A program made the position numbers and the translations under genes. The notes under the pieces were generated by a model, which saw only the letters and a program-made list of their open reading frames with translations, was not told where the DNA came from and did no database searches. Shown here piece after piece: positions 40,068 through 48,595 of a stretch of DNA of 64,000 bases. Each line of letters starts with the position of its first letter. The first letter of the stretch is position 1. The stretch lies in NCBI RefSeq assembly GCF_005924265.1, contig NZ_VCLB01000002.1:372001-436000 (forward strand). The letters are read 5' to 3'. The DNA comes from Martelella lutilitoris. GTDB lineage: Bacteria; Pseudomonadota; Alphaproteobacteria; Rhizobiales; Rhizobiaceae.

Positions 40068-42250
40068 ACGATGATCTGGAGCTCGAACTCTTCGACGACA
40101 CGATCGAAAGCGGTGCCGCGGTTGGCTGCCGTCCGTGGAAGGTGATGGTGGTCGACGACAACCCGGACGTTCATGCGGCAACAGACTATGCGCTGCAGGA
40201 TGTCTCGATCTTCGGCCGACCGCTCGAAACCGTCTCGGCGCACTCCGTCGAAGAGGCGATGATGCGTGTCAGAGAGCACGAGGATATCGCGGTTTCGATG
40301 ATCGATGTCGTGATGGAGACCGACGATGCCGGGATGAAGCTCGTCAAGGCGCTGAGAGACATGGGGTTTTCGGATATGCGCGTGGTGCTTCGCACCGGCT
40401 ATCCCGGCTACGCGCCCGAGCTTTCAGTGGTGACCAATTACGAGATCGACGGTTATCACACCAAGGACGAACTGACGCGGACACGGCTGATCTCGCTTTT
40501 GACCACCTCCATTCGCGCTTTTGACAGCATTCGCGCCATGTCGCGCAGCCGCGAGGGCCTGGAGCTGATCGTCAAAAGCGCGCGGCAGCTTTTCCGGCGT
40601 AACGACCTTGAGATGTTCGCCGAGGGCGTTCTGATCCAGATTGCGGCGCTCCTCAGGGTGGAGGCCAACGGTCTGGTGAGCGCCCGGGAAAAATCATCCG
40701 GCGAGATGCGCGTGGTGGCCGGTACCGGTCGGTTCTCCAGCCTTGGCCAACTGCCGCTGACGGAGGCGGGGCGGGAAATGACAGACCTGTTCGAAAGGGC
40801 GCAGGCAAGCGAGGAGCCGGTCTTTGCCCGTGATTATCTCGGCCTGCGGATCGACAATGGTGATGACGGCGTCCTGTTCGCTGCGATGGAGACCGACCGC
40901 CCCGTGGGGCATCCCGAACTCGACCTTCTCAGGCTCTTTTCGAGCAATATCGCAGTCGGCTTTCGCAATCTCACCCTGATCGAGGCACTGGACCGCCTGG
41001 CGTTCCGTGATGCCTTTCTGGACCTTCCCAATCTCAATGCGTTCGAGCACGCGCTTGAGGCCGCCCTCGATCTTTCTCGTGACGGCCATATCGTCAAGGT
41101 GCATGTCTGCGATTACCAGAGCATGGTTGCGTCCTTCGGCAGCGCTGTCGCCAACAAGGTGATGCAGGAAGCCTATGCGCGTCTGGATCAGATCTGCCAG
41201 GGAAAATGCACGATCGCTCTGATCTCGGAAGGGGCATTCGGGATCGTTGATCCTGGGAGCGTACTTTCCACCCACGGTCTTTCTCGCGTGCTCGACGAGG
41301 CCTATCTCGTGGATGGCATCGAGCTCGCGCCGCGTCCGACGTCCGTAATGATCCCGATGGATGATCTGCCGGAAGACCGTTCGCGCGCCGTCAGCGTCGC
41401 AACAGCCGCGCTGATCCACATCAGAAGCGTCGAGGATGGCGCGCATGTGCGCTACGGCAAGGCGGAGCGTCGCGCCTGGGAAAGGCAAGGGCGGCTGGAG
41501 GAAGCGCTGAAGGTCAGCGTGGAAACCGGCAAGGGCTTTTCCGTCGCCCTTCAACCGAAGGTCTTTCTCGACACGGGCCGGGTGTATGGCGCGGAGGCGC
41601 TGTTGCGTTGGCAACTCGGTGACGAGGCGATCTCACCAGCCGAGTTCATTCCGATCGCCGAGCGCACCGGCATGACGCGGGCGTTGACCGGGTTTGTGCT
41701 GCGGCAGGTTGCCGACTGGTCCCGGACCCATATGCGTGAGGACGCGGAGCCGCTGCGCGTTGCCGTCAATCTGTCCATGGCCGATCTGAACGTGCCGGGC
41801 TTTGCCGCATGGCTCTGTCGCCGGACGGACGCACTGGGTCTTGATCCGCGAAGGCTGGAATTCGAGGTGACCGAGGCGATCGCCATGCACGGACGCGTCG
41901 CGATCCGCCAGGTCGCGCTCCTGTCTCGCCTCGGCTTTCACGTCTCGCTTGACGATTTCGGCACGGGCTATTCCTCCTTCGGTCACCTCAACACGCTGCC
42001 GATCAATGTGGTGAAGATCGACCGCAGCTTCGTCAGCCACCTGTCCGAAGAGACGGCGGCTCGCTCGCTTTGCTCGGTGATGGTCACCATGGCTGAAAAG
42101 CTTGGCCTCGAATGTCTCGCGGAGGGCGTGGAGACCGAGGCGCAGCGTCGCGTCCTTTTGGAAATGGGCTGCGGGAAAGGGCAGGGCTTTCTGTTCGGCC
42201 GGCCGGTACCGATGGACGAATTCACGGAACGCTTCAAGACGACCATCTGA
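40064..42250 (+). CDS. Response regulator REC-DUF3369-(degenerate GGDEF)-EAL
   Basis: A 728-residue output protein. REC domain: residues about 25-150, with the acidic DD in VMVVDDNPDV and the phosphoacceptor Asp81 in SMIDVVMETDD. DUF3369 follows (about 165-320; LFRRNDLEMFAEGVLIQIAA). A GGDEF-like domain has lost its signature (ISEGAFGIVDP in place of GGDEF), so it should not make c-di-GMP. The EAL domain (about 480-720) looks active: GAEALLRW, NLSMAD, EVTEA, LDDFGTGYSS, VKIDRSFV and AEGVET are kept. It should hydrolyse c-di-GMP under control of the upstream kinase. Confidence 0.93.
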   Translation: MNDDLELELFDDTIESGAAVGCRPWKVMVVDDNPDVHAATDYALQDVSIFGRPLETVSAHSVEEAMMRVREHEDIAVSMIDVVMETDDAGMKLVKALRDMGFSDMRVVLRTGYPGYAPELSVVTNYEIDGYHTKDELTRTRLISLLTTSIRAFDSIRAMSRSREGLELIVKSARQLFRRNDLEMFAEGVLIQIAALLRVEANGLVSAREKSSGEMRVVAGTGRFSSLGQLPLTEAGREMTDLFERAQASEEPVFARDYLGLRIDNGDDGVLFAAMETDRPVGHPELDLLRLFSSNIAVGFRNLTLIEALDRLAFRDAFLDLPNLNAFEHALEAALDLSRDGHIVKVHVCDYQSMVASFGSAVANKVMQEAYARLDQICQGKCTIALISEGAFGIVDPGSVLSTHGLSRVLDEAYLVDGIELAPRPTSVMIPMDDLPEDRSRAVSVATAALIHIRSVEDGAHVRYGKAERRAWERQGRLEEALKVSVETGKGFSVALQPKVFLDTGRVYGAEALLRWQLGDEAISPAEFIPIAERTGMTRALTGFVLRQVADWSRTHMREDAEPLRVAVNLSMADLNVPGFAAWLCRRTDALGLDPRRLEFEVTEAIAMHGRVAIRQVALLSRLGFHVSLDDFGTGYSSFGHLNTLPINVVKIDRSFVSHLSEETAARSLCSVMVTMAEKLGLECLAEGVETEAQRRVLLEMGCGKGQGFLFGRPVPMDEFTERFKTTI

Positions 42251-42326
42251 AACGGGGCCGGATGAAAGGCTTCGGCGGCAAGAGGACGGTCGGCCGAGGA
42301 AAATTTTCCTTGCCCTCAAAAATAAT

Positions 42327-42374
42327 GGCGGGGCGATAGCCTTGCGGCTATGGTGTGGTAAACACCCGCCTTTT
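42327..42374 (+). terminator. Terminator after the REC-EAL gene
   Basis: GGCGGG (42327-42332) pairs with CCCGCC (42365-42370) and TTTT follows; an inner stem ATAGCC-TTGC-GGCTAT sits between. It lies 19 bases before the LOV-kinase ATG, so it separates the two units or acts as an attenuator for the kinase. Confidence 0.65.
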
Positions 42375-42392
42375 CCATGTCAGAAGCAATAG

Positions 42393-43889
42393 ATGAACCA
42401 ACCAGACGAAGCCCGGATCGAACATGAAATCCATCGTGTTGCGGCCTCAAACGATCCTTTTGCTGCAGCCGTCCGCACCACTCGGATGCCGATGCTGATC
42501 ACCGATCCGGCGCAGCCTGACAACCCGGTCGTTTTCGCCAACGACGCCTTTCTGCGGCTGACGGGCTATGGGCGGGATGAGATCCTGGGCCGGAATTGCC
42601 GGTTCCTGCAGGGCACGGGCACCAATTCCGATGATGTGACCAAAGTGCGCGACGCGATTGCGCGGCAGGAACCGATCGAGATCGACCTGCTCAACTATCG
42701 CAAGGATGGCACGAGTTTCTGGAACCGCGTGCTGATCTCGCCGGTCTTCGATGATGAAGGCGAGCTCACCTATTTCTTCGCCTCGCAGTTTGACGTTACG
42801 CCGGAGCGGCGGCGGATCGCCGAGATGCATGTCTCGCAGGAGGAGCTCGAAGAGCAGATCGAGCAGCGCATCCATGACCTGAGAGCCTCCGAAAACCGGC
42901 TGCGCTTCATTCTGGAGGCTGCCAAGATGGGGTCGTGGACGCTCGAGCTCGGGACAAAGCGGTTGATCACCTCTGCCCAGGCCAAGGCCAATTACGGCCT
43001 CGCGCCGGCCGACAGGTTGAACTTCGACGATGCCCGCAAGGCGGTCGATCCGGCGGATTTCGAAACCTGGAGCAAGGGGCTTGAACGCACGATCCGCGGC
43101 GAGGAGGATCTCCATCTGGTCTATCGGATCCGCACGCCGAAGGGGGAGTTGCGCTGGCTGGAGGCGCGCGGCCAACTCTCCGGCGCGCCCGGCGGCCACC
43201 AGTTCATCAGCGGCATCACCCAGGATATCACCGAGCGCAAGGAAGCGGAGGAGCACAGGAAGCTGCTTGCCCGCGAGCTCAATCACCGGGTCAAGAATTC
43301 GCTGGCGATCGCTCAGTCGATCTTTGCACAATCGCTGAAGTCAGCCAAATCACTTGAGGAGGCGCAAAGCATCGCGTTCGGCCGCATCCGGGCCATGTCG
43401 ACGGCGCAGGACCTTTTGACCAAGGAGGGTTGGAACTCGGCCGAACTGAGGGCGCTTGTCGGCGACGTGATGGAGCCGTTCAGGGGCGCTGATATCAAGG
43501 TCGGCGGACCGCGCGTCATCCTCAACGAACAGGCGGTGTCCGCGTTATCGCTGGCGCTTTACGAACTGGCGACCAACGCCACCAAATACGGCGCGCTCTC
43601 AGTGCCCGGCGGTTCGGTGACGATCCATTGGGAAATCGTCAAGAACGGTCACCGCACGCTGCATTTTCACTGGAGCGAGATGGGCGGGCCGCCGGTCGAG
43701 CCACCGAAGAAACGCGGGTTCGGTTCCCGCATGATCGAGGAGATCGTCGCCCATTCCATGGATGGAACGGCCAGGATCGAATACCGTCCGACCGGCGTGA
43801 TCTATACGATCGTGGCGGACCTGCCCGATGATCCCGAGAAGATCTTGCCGCGCAGCGGCAGGGACGACGCCGGCCGGGAACCTGCCTGA
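42393..43889 (+). CDS. LOV blue-light sensor histidine kinase, HWE family
   Basis: A 498-residue soluble kinase. The N-terminal LOV domain has the flavin-adduct signature GRNCRFLQGTGTN with Cys69, plus NDAFLRLTGYG and NYRKDGTSFWN. A short coiled coil (QEELEEQIEQRIHDLRASEN) leads to a second PAS (about 165-285; MGSWTLELGTK). The catalytic part is an HWE kinase: phosphoacceptor His298 in ARELNHRVKNSLAIAQSIF, and the ATP-binding N box ALYELATNATKYGAL. Such LOV-HWE kinases control the general stress response or attachment in rhizobia and Brucella. No cognate regulator adjoins it, unless signalling meets the REC-EAL protein upstream. Confidence 0.95.
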   Translation: MNQPDEARIEHEIHRVAASNDPFAAAVRTTRMPMLITDPAQPDNPVVFANDAFLRLTGYGRDEILGRNCRFLQGTGTNSDDVTKVRDAIARQEPIEIDLLNYRKDGTSFWNRVLISPVFDDEGELTYFFASQFDVTPERRRIAEMHVSQEELEEQIEQRIHDLRASENRLRFILEAAKMGSWTLELGTKRLITSAQAKANYGLAPADRLNFDDARKAVDPADFETWSKGLERTIRGEEDLHLVYRIRTPKGELRWLEARGQLSGAPGGHQFISGITQDITERKEAEEHRKLLARELNHRVKNSLAIAQSIFAQSLKSAKSLEEAQSIAFGRIRAMSTAQDLLTKEGWNSAELRALVGDVMEPFRGADIKVGGPRVILNEQAVSALSLALYELATNATKYGALSVPGGSVTIHWEIVKNGHRTLHFHWSEMGGPPVEPPKKRGFGSRMIEEIVAHSMDGTARIEYRPTGVIYTIVADLPDDPEKILPRSGRDDAGREPA

Positions 43890-43911
43890 AACAGAGCGTC
43901 CCTTCCCACGG

Positions 43912-43951
43912 AAAAGGCCCCGAAACGGCAATGCATGCGCGTTGCGGGGCC
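43912..43951 (-). terminator. Terminator of the leftward FadR-aldolase operon
   Basis: CGGGGCC/GGCCCCG outer stem with an inner CAATGC/GCGTTG stem. Read on the minus strand it ends in CCTTTTCC, which suits the leftward genes starting at 44.6 kb. On the plus strand no T-run follows. Confidence 0.6.
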
Positions 43952-43972
43952 AGTGGGGGAGGGAGACTTTTC

Positions 43973-44635
43973 TTATTCTGCCGGCCAGATGGCCTGCAGC
44001 TTTTCGCCCGCAAGAATGCGGTCGCGATTGGTTGCCTCTTCCTTGCCGAGTGCGTCTGCCTGATCGGCAACGGCCTTGACGTGTTCCTTCGGAATGACGA
44101 CCACGCCGTCGATGTCGCCGAAGATCACGTCGCCGGGCTTGACGGTCGCCTTGCCGATCTTAAGCGGCACCTGGCTTTTTTTCGGTTCCTTCTTGCCGGT
44201 CACGCCGATCGGGCTCGGCATGGTGCCGAACAGCGGATAGCCGAGCGCGCGTACCTGTGCGAGGTCACGCACCGTGCCGTTGACGACGGTCGCAGCACAG
44301 CCGTGGGTCTTGGCGCCGGTGCTCATCAGTTCGCCCGAGCAGGAGCCCGGCGCGCAGGAGGCGTCGCAGACCATGATGCCGCCCTTGGGCGCATTGTCGA
44401 TGGCGTTGTGATAGACGTCCTGTGGCTCGCCCTTGCGGTCGGACGGCTCGAACAGGACTGTGACGGCCGGGCCGCAGACCACGTCGCCCGGTTCCAGCGC
44501 GCCAAGCAGCGAGATGCCTTCCAGGCAGCCCCACAGTCCGAGCGCTTCCATGCTGTCATGGATATCGCCGGAATACCATTTCTTCAGACGTTCGATCGCC
44601 TCCCAGTCGGTGTCCGAATAATCGAAGTCGGCCAT
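43973..44635 (-). CDS. RraA-like / 4-hydroxy-4-methyl-2-oxoglutarate aldolase family protein
   Basis: A 220-residue member of the RraA/HMG-aldolase family. Family blocks: GDIHDSMEALGL, GDVVCGPAVTV, GCAATVVNGTVRDLAQVRALGYPLF and KPGDVIFGDIDGVVVIP, including the RD pair and Asp residues that bind the metal and substrate in the aldolases. True aldolases cleave HMG or 4-carboxy-4-hydroxy-2-oxoadipate to pyruvate plus an oxoacid. Context (TTT transporter, SDR) favours the catabolic enzyme over the RNase E inhibitor. The start ATG is 1 base after the FadR stop. Confidence 0.87.
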   Translation of the reverse strand: MADFDYSDTDWEAIERLKKWYSGDIHDSMEALGLWGCLEGISLLGALEPGDVVCGPAVTVLFEPSDRKGEPQDVYHNAIDNAPKGGIMVCDASCAPGSCSGELMSTGAKTHGCAATVVNGTVRDLAQVRALGYPLFGTMPSPIGVTGKKEPKKSQVPLKIGKATVKPGDVIFGDIDGVVVIPKEHVKAVADQADALGKEEATNRDRILAGEKLQAIWPAE

Positions 44636-44636
44636 T

Positions 44637-45410
44637 TCATTCCTCTTTTCTGGCTTTTTTCTGGTTTGATTTCTCGATCGCCTGCCGCAGGTAGTCCGCG
44701 GAATTATCGATCTGCGCGCGCAGCAGCGCCTTGGATCCGGCCTTGTCGCGGGCCATGATCAGGTCGAAAATGCTGGCGTGTTCGGCATAGGCCTCGTCGA
44801 GTGATTTGGTCGGCACGCGGCTCGAGATGTGCATCACCTCGTTGATGAGGCCGGAAAGATTGTCATAGATGTGCTGAAGCACCTGGTTGTCGGTCGCGTG
44901 CACCAGCGCCAGGTGGAAGGCTGCGTCGGCATTGACGAAGCCGGAGAAATCGCCATCGTCGCGCGCGGTGCGCATGGCTTGAAGAGCGGCCTCGATCTCC
45001 GGCGTCACCGGGCTCTCAAGGTCCGTCAGGATTTCCAGAACCTCGGCCTCGATCATCCGGCGCACGGCCATGAGCTGGAGCAGATAGTCGGGATCGGTCG
45101 AAAAGCGCTGGCGCACGGTGACGGCCAGCGTCTCGAGATAGCCGTCGACGTCGTCACGCACCACTTCCGTGCGCTCGCCATGGCGGCGGCGCACCAGGCC
45201 CTTGGTCTCCAGCACCTGGATCGCCTCGCGCACGGACCGGGTGGAAACGCCGAACTCGTTGGCGATGGCGCTTTCGGAATCGAGCCGGTCGCCGACCTTG
45301 AGATCGCCGTTCAGGATGCGGCTCTCGAGAATGGACGATACTTCCGAATGCAGCCGCTCGCGTCGTTTCAGCAGTCCGCCATTCGCCTTTTCGGCTTCGG
45401 TTCTCATCAT
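44637..45410 (-). CDS. FadR-subfamily GntR transcriptional regulator
   Basis: A 257-residue GntR/FadR-type regulator. The N-terminal winged helix (about 15-85) includes ILNGDLKVGDRLDSESAIAN and VSTRSVREAIQVLETKGLV. The all-helical FCD ligand domain follows (AVRRMIEAEVLEI, DAAFHLALVHATDNQVL, AEHASIFDLIMARD), with the metal/acid-binding His residues. Such proteins usually sense an organic acid substrate of the adjacent pathway. It diverges from tctCBA and is followed with no gap by the aldolase gene. The palindrome at 45443-45464 is its likely operator. Confidence 0.92.
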   Translation of the reverse strand: MMRTEAEKANGGLLKRRERLHSEVSSILESRILNGDLKVGDRLDSESAIANEFGVSTRSVREAIQVLETKGLVRRRHGERTEVVRDDVDGYLETLAVTVRQRFSTDPDYLLQLMAVRRMIEAEVLEILTDLESPVTPEIEAALQAMRTARDDGDFSGFVNADAAFHLALVHATDNQVLQHIYDNLSGLINEVMHISSRVPTKSLDEAYAEHASIFDLIMARDKAGSKALLRAQIDNSADYLRQAIEKSNQKKARKEE

Positions 45411-45434
45411 GCGTTCCGTTTCCTTTTCGCTCGG

Positions 45435-45464
45435 TTGACAATACTTATGTCATGAGTCATAAGT
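45435..45464 (+). promoter_or_regulatory. tct promoter with overlapping FadR-type operator
   Basis: A -35 TTGACA (45435-45440), 17-base spacer and CATAAG (45458-45463) point to tctC. The palindrome ACTTATG-N8-CATAAGT (45443-45449 and 45458-45464), with inner TCATGAGT, covers the spacer and -10, so a bound repressor would block polymerase. It also lies 33 bases from the FadR start, allowing autoregulation. Confidence 0.65.
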
Positions 45465-45534
45465 CAAGTGTTATGTCACTGCGGGGTCGCCCAAAAAAGC
45501 GGGTTCGAAGAAAGACTCACAACGGGAGGTAGAT

Positions 45535-46512
45535 ATGAAATCCACTCTGAAGACACTTGTCCACACAACGGTTGCCGCTGCGGCCCTTCTCGGGCTTGCG
45601 GGCGCGGCCCATGCCGAATGGCCGGAGCGCGCCGTGACCGTGATCGTGCCGTGGTCGGCCGGCGGCGGAACCGACGCCACCGCGCGCGCCGTTGCCGCCG
45701 ACCTGGAAGAAAAGTTCGGCCAGCCCTTCAATGTCGTCAACCGCACCGGCGGCGGCGGCCTTGTCGGCCACTCGGCCATCGCCAACGCCAAGGCGGACGG
45801 CTACACGATCGGCGTCATCACTATCGAAAGCACGATGTACGAAACCCAGGGCCTGCCGGGCGTCAATCCGGACAGCTATGACTATATCGGGCGCTACAAC
45901 GCCGATGCGATCGGCATCAACGTGCAGGCGGACGCCGGTTATGACGGCGTGCAGGCGCTGATCGATGACGTCAAGGCCAATCCTGGCACGATCACCGCGT
46001 CGGGCGCCAATCGCGGCGGTCTTTCGCATCTTGCCTGGGCCGGGCTTCTCAACAAGCTCGACATTGCGCCGGACGCGAGCCCCTGGGTTGCCTCCGACGG
46101 CTCGGCGCCCGCCCTGCAGCAACTCGCCGCCGGCGCCATCGACGTGGTCTCCACATCGCCTGCGGAAGCCCGTTCGCTGGTCGAGGCCGGCGAAGTGGCG
46201 ACGCTGGCGCTGATCGCCGACGAACGCAGCCCGCTCTTCCCCGATATCCCGACCACGACGGAAGTGCTTGACGTCCAGTGGTCGCCGATGCCGTTCCGCG
46301 GACTTGCGGGGCCGGCCGGTCTTCCGGCCGAAACCGTCGAGAAGCTCGAAGCGGCGCTTCAGGAAATCTGCGATGACGCCGACTTCCAGACGTTCATGTC
46401 GTCGCGCGGCTTCTCGGTCGCCTACCAGGACGCCGCGACCTTCAAGCAGACGGTCTACAATGACTATGAAGGTCTCGCCGAGACCATGAAGGTTCTGGGT
46501 CTGGCGAAGTAA
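45535..46512 (+). CDS. tctC: TTT transporter periplasmic substrate-binding protein TctC
   Basis: A 325-residue TctC/Bug-family solute receptor. Signal peptide 1-27 (VHTTVAAAALLGLAGAAHA). Mature protein begins EWPERAVTVIVPWSAGGGTD, the typical Bug loop around the ligand carboxylates, and continues with VVNRTGGGGLVGHSAIANA and WSPMPFRGLAGPAGLPAETV. It delivers a di- or tricarboxylate or related organic anion to TctAB. ATG 45535 after ACGGGAGGTAGAT. First gene of tctC-tctB-tctA-SDR. Confidence 0.95.
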   Translation: MKSTLKTLVHTTVAAAALLGLAGAAHAEWPERAVTVIVPWSAGGGTDATARAVAADLEEKFGQPFNVVNRTGGGGLVGHSAIANAKADGYTIGVITIESTMYETQGLPGVNPDSYDYIGRYNADAIGINVQADAGYDGVQALIDDVKANPGTITASGANRGGLSHLAWAGLLNKLDIAPDASPWVASDGSAPALQQLAAGAIDVVSTSPAEARSLVEAGEVATLALIADERSPLFPDIPTTTEVLDVQWSPMPFRGLAGPAGLPAETVEKLEAALQEICDDADFQTFMSSRGFSVAYQDAATFKQTVYNDYEGLAETMKVLGLAK

Positions 46513-46532
46513 CGCCGTCGGAGTGAACTGAC

Positions 46533-47006
46533 ATGAAAATCAGCGACCGGATTACCGGGCCCGCTTTGTCGCTCTTCGGAGCGGCCGTGATCGTGGGGGC
46601 AACGCAGCTCCCCACGGTTCCGGGCGTGCGCTTCGGTGCGGACCTCATGCCCATGCTCGTGGGCATCGGCTTTATCGGGCTGGGCATTGCCATCAGCATG
46701 GGCGCCTTCATCGCCGGCGGCGGGCAGAAGCTTGTCGACCTTTCCGAATGGCATGTGCCGACGCGCAAGAAGCTGGCTGCCTTCTGGACGCTTGCCGGCC
46801 TCGTGCTCGGCATCTTCCTGTTCGAAAGCGTCGGCTTTCCGCTCTACGCCTTCGTCTACATGGCCGTGTTGATGCTGCTGATGGGCGCACCCTGGCTGGT
46901 CACGGTGATCGTCAGCCCCACCGTCGTGCTTCTTCTCTATGTCGGCTTTTCGAAAGGCCTGCTTGTGCCGCTTCCCGCCGGCCTTCTGGGAGGGATATTA
47001 TCATGA
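46533..47006 (+). CDS. tctB: TTT transporter small membrane subunit TctB
   Basis: A 157-residue protein with about four hydrophobic helices (ALSLFGAAVIVGATQL, LMPMLVGIGFIGLGIAISMG and others), the TctB pattern. TctB is poorly conserved, so length, topology and position between tctC and tctA carry the call. ATG 46533 lies 20 bases after tctC. Its TGA overlaps the tctA ATG (ATGA), implying coupled translation of the two membrane subunits. Confidence 0.9.
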   Translation: MKISDRITGPALSLFGAAVIVGATQLPTVPGVRFGADLMPMLVGIGFIGLGIAISMGAFIAGGGQKLVDLSEWHVPTRKKLAAFWTLAGLVLGIFLFESVGFPLYAFVYMAVLMLLMGAPWLVTVIVSPTVVLLLYVGFSKGLLVPLPAGLLGGILS

Positions 47007-48535
47007 GCGTCGAAACTCTTCTTCAGGCCCTTTCGATCGTCTTCCAGGCGGAAGTGCTGCTCGCCATCCTGCTTGGCGCCGTCTACGGGCTGTTCATCGG
47101 CGCGTTGCCGGGGCTGACGGCGACCATGTCGACCGCACTTCTGGTGCCGGTCACCTTCTACATGGCGCCGGTGCCGGCAATCGCGCTGATCGTCTCTTCG
47201 ACGGCCATGGCGATATCGGCCGGCGACATGCCGGGCACGCTCCTGCGCATTCCCGGAACGCCGGCTTCCGCCGCCTATACCGACGAATCCTATCAGATGA
47301 CGCTGAAGGGCAAGGCTTCGACCGCGCTTTCCATCGGTTTCTTCTTTTCCGCCATGGGCGGCCTTGTCGGCGCCACCGTCCTGCTCGTCACCGGCCCGCT
47401 GCTGGCGAAGATCTCGCTCAATTTCTCCAGTTTCGAGTTCTTCTGGCTGGCCGTGCTCGGTCTTTTGACCTGCGCGCTGGTCTCCGGCAGCGATGCGACG
47501 CGTGGCTTCACCTCCCTGCTGATCGGATTGCTGATCTCCACGGTCGGGCTCGACATCACCACCGGCGCGCCGCGCTTCGTCTTTGGCCAGATGGAACTGA
47601 TGGGCGGGGTCTCCTTCATCCCCGTCATGATCGGCATGTTCGCCTTTTCGGAAATCCTGCGCGGCTTCACCACCGGCCAGACCGGCAGCGGCGCGGAAAT
47701 GCCGAAGCTTGGAAAGATCGTGCCGTTTCAGGGCATATTCGGCCTGTTCCGCAAATATCCGTTCTCCTTCGTGCGCGGCGCCTCGCTCGGCACGGCCGTC
47801 GGCGCGTTGCCGGGCATCGGCGGCGATCTGGCGGCCTGGATTGCCTATGGCATGTCCAAGCGCTTCTCCAAGACACCGGAGAAATACGGCACCGGTCATC
47901 CGGAGGGACTGATCGAGTCGACCTCGTCGAACAATGCCGGGCTTTCCAGCGCCTGGATCCCGGCGCTCGTCTTCGGCATCCCGGGCGACGCCGTCACCGC
48001 CATTGCCGTCGGCGTCCTGTTCATGAAGGGCGTCAATCCGGGGCCGAGGCTCTTTGTCGAAAACCCGTCAATGCCGACGGCGATCATCCTCTGCTTCTTT
48101 GTCGCGAACCTGCTTCTGTTTCCGCTCGGCTATGCCGCGATCAAGCTCGCCCGCCATGTTCTCTCGATCCCGCGCTCGGTGATCGTGCCGATCATTCTGG
48201 TGTGCTGCTTCCTCGGCTCCTATGCGGTCAACAACACGCTGTTCGGCGTCTGGGTCATGTTGATTGCCGGCGTCGTCGGCTATCTGATGGAGCGCAACGG
48301 CTTTCCGATCGCGCCGGTCATTCTCGGCCTTGTTCTGGGGCCAGTGCTGGAGCGCAATTTCATCATGTCGATGCAGATATCGGGCGGCAATCTTCTCGGC
48401 TTCTTCGAACGTCCCATCGCCGCCTTCCTCGGCGTGGTCGTCGGCCTCATCCTGGTTGCGACCGCCATCCGTTCGATCCTCTATTTCCGGCGCGGCGCGC
48501 CGGGCGAAGAAGACGCGGTGCAAAACCCGCAATAA
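47003..48535 (+). CDS. tctA: TTT transporter large membrane subunit TctA
   Basis: A 510-residue TctA with about 11-12 membrane segments. The two conserved family loops are present: GALPGLTATMSTALLVP near residue 33 and GALPGIGGDLAAWIAYG near 267. STSSNNAGLSSAWIPALVFG and LGLVLGPVLERNFIMSM are other TctA hallmarks. It forms the sodium- or proton-coupled channel of the tripartite tricarboxylate transporter. ATG 47003 after GGGAGGGATATTATC; overlaps tctB by four bases. Confidence 0.96.
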   Translation: MSVETLLQALSIVFQAEVLLAILLGAVYGLFIGALPGLTATMSTALLVPVTFYMAPVPAIALIVSSTAMAISAGDMPGTLLRIPGTPASAAYTDESYQMTLKGKASTALSIGFFFSAMGGLVGATVLLVTGPLLAKISLNFSSFEFFWLAVLGLLTCALVSGSDATRGFTSLLIGLLISTVGLDITTGAPRFVFGQMELMGGVSFIPVMIGMFAFSEILRGFTTGQTGSGAEMPKLGKIVPFQGIFGLFRKYPFSFVRGASLGTAVGALPGIGGDLAAWIAYGMSKRFSKTPEKYGTGHPEGLIESTSSNNAGLSSAWIPALVFGIPGDAVTAIAVGVLFMKGVNPGPRLFVENPSMPTAIILCFFVANLLLFPLGYAAIKLARHVLSIPRSVIVPIILVCCFLGSYAVNNTLFGVWVMLIAGVVGYLMERNGFPIAPVILGLVLGPVLERNFIMSMQISGGNLLGFFERPIAAFLGVVVGLILVATAIRSILYFRRGAPGEEDAVQNPQ

Positions 48536-48595
48536 ATCCATCCCGGCGGGTGCGCCGCCAATTCAAACACCACCCTTCTGAAAGGACGAAAAACC

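Noticed and set aside
40990-41360. Active diguanylate cyclase in the REC-EAL protein.
   Set aside because: The catalytic GGDEF signature is replaced by EGAFG, so synthesis of c-di-GMP is not expected.
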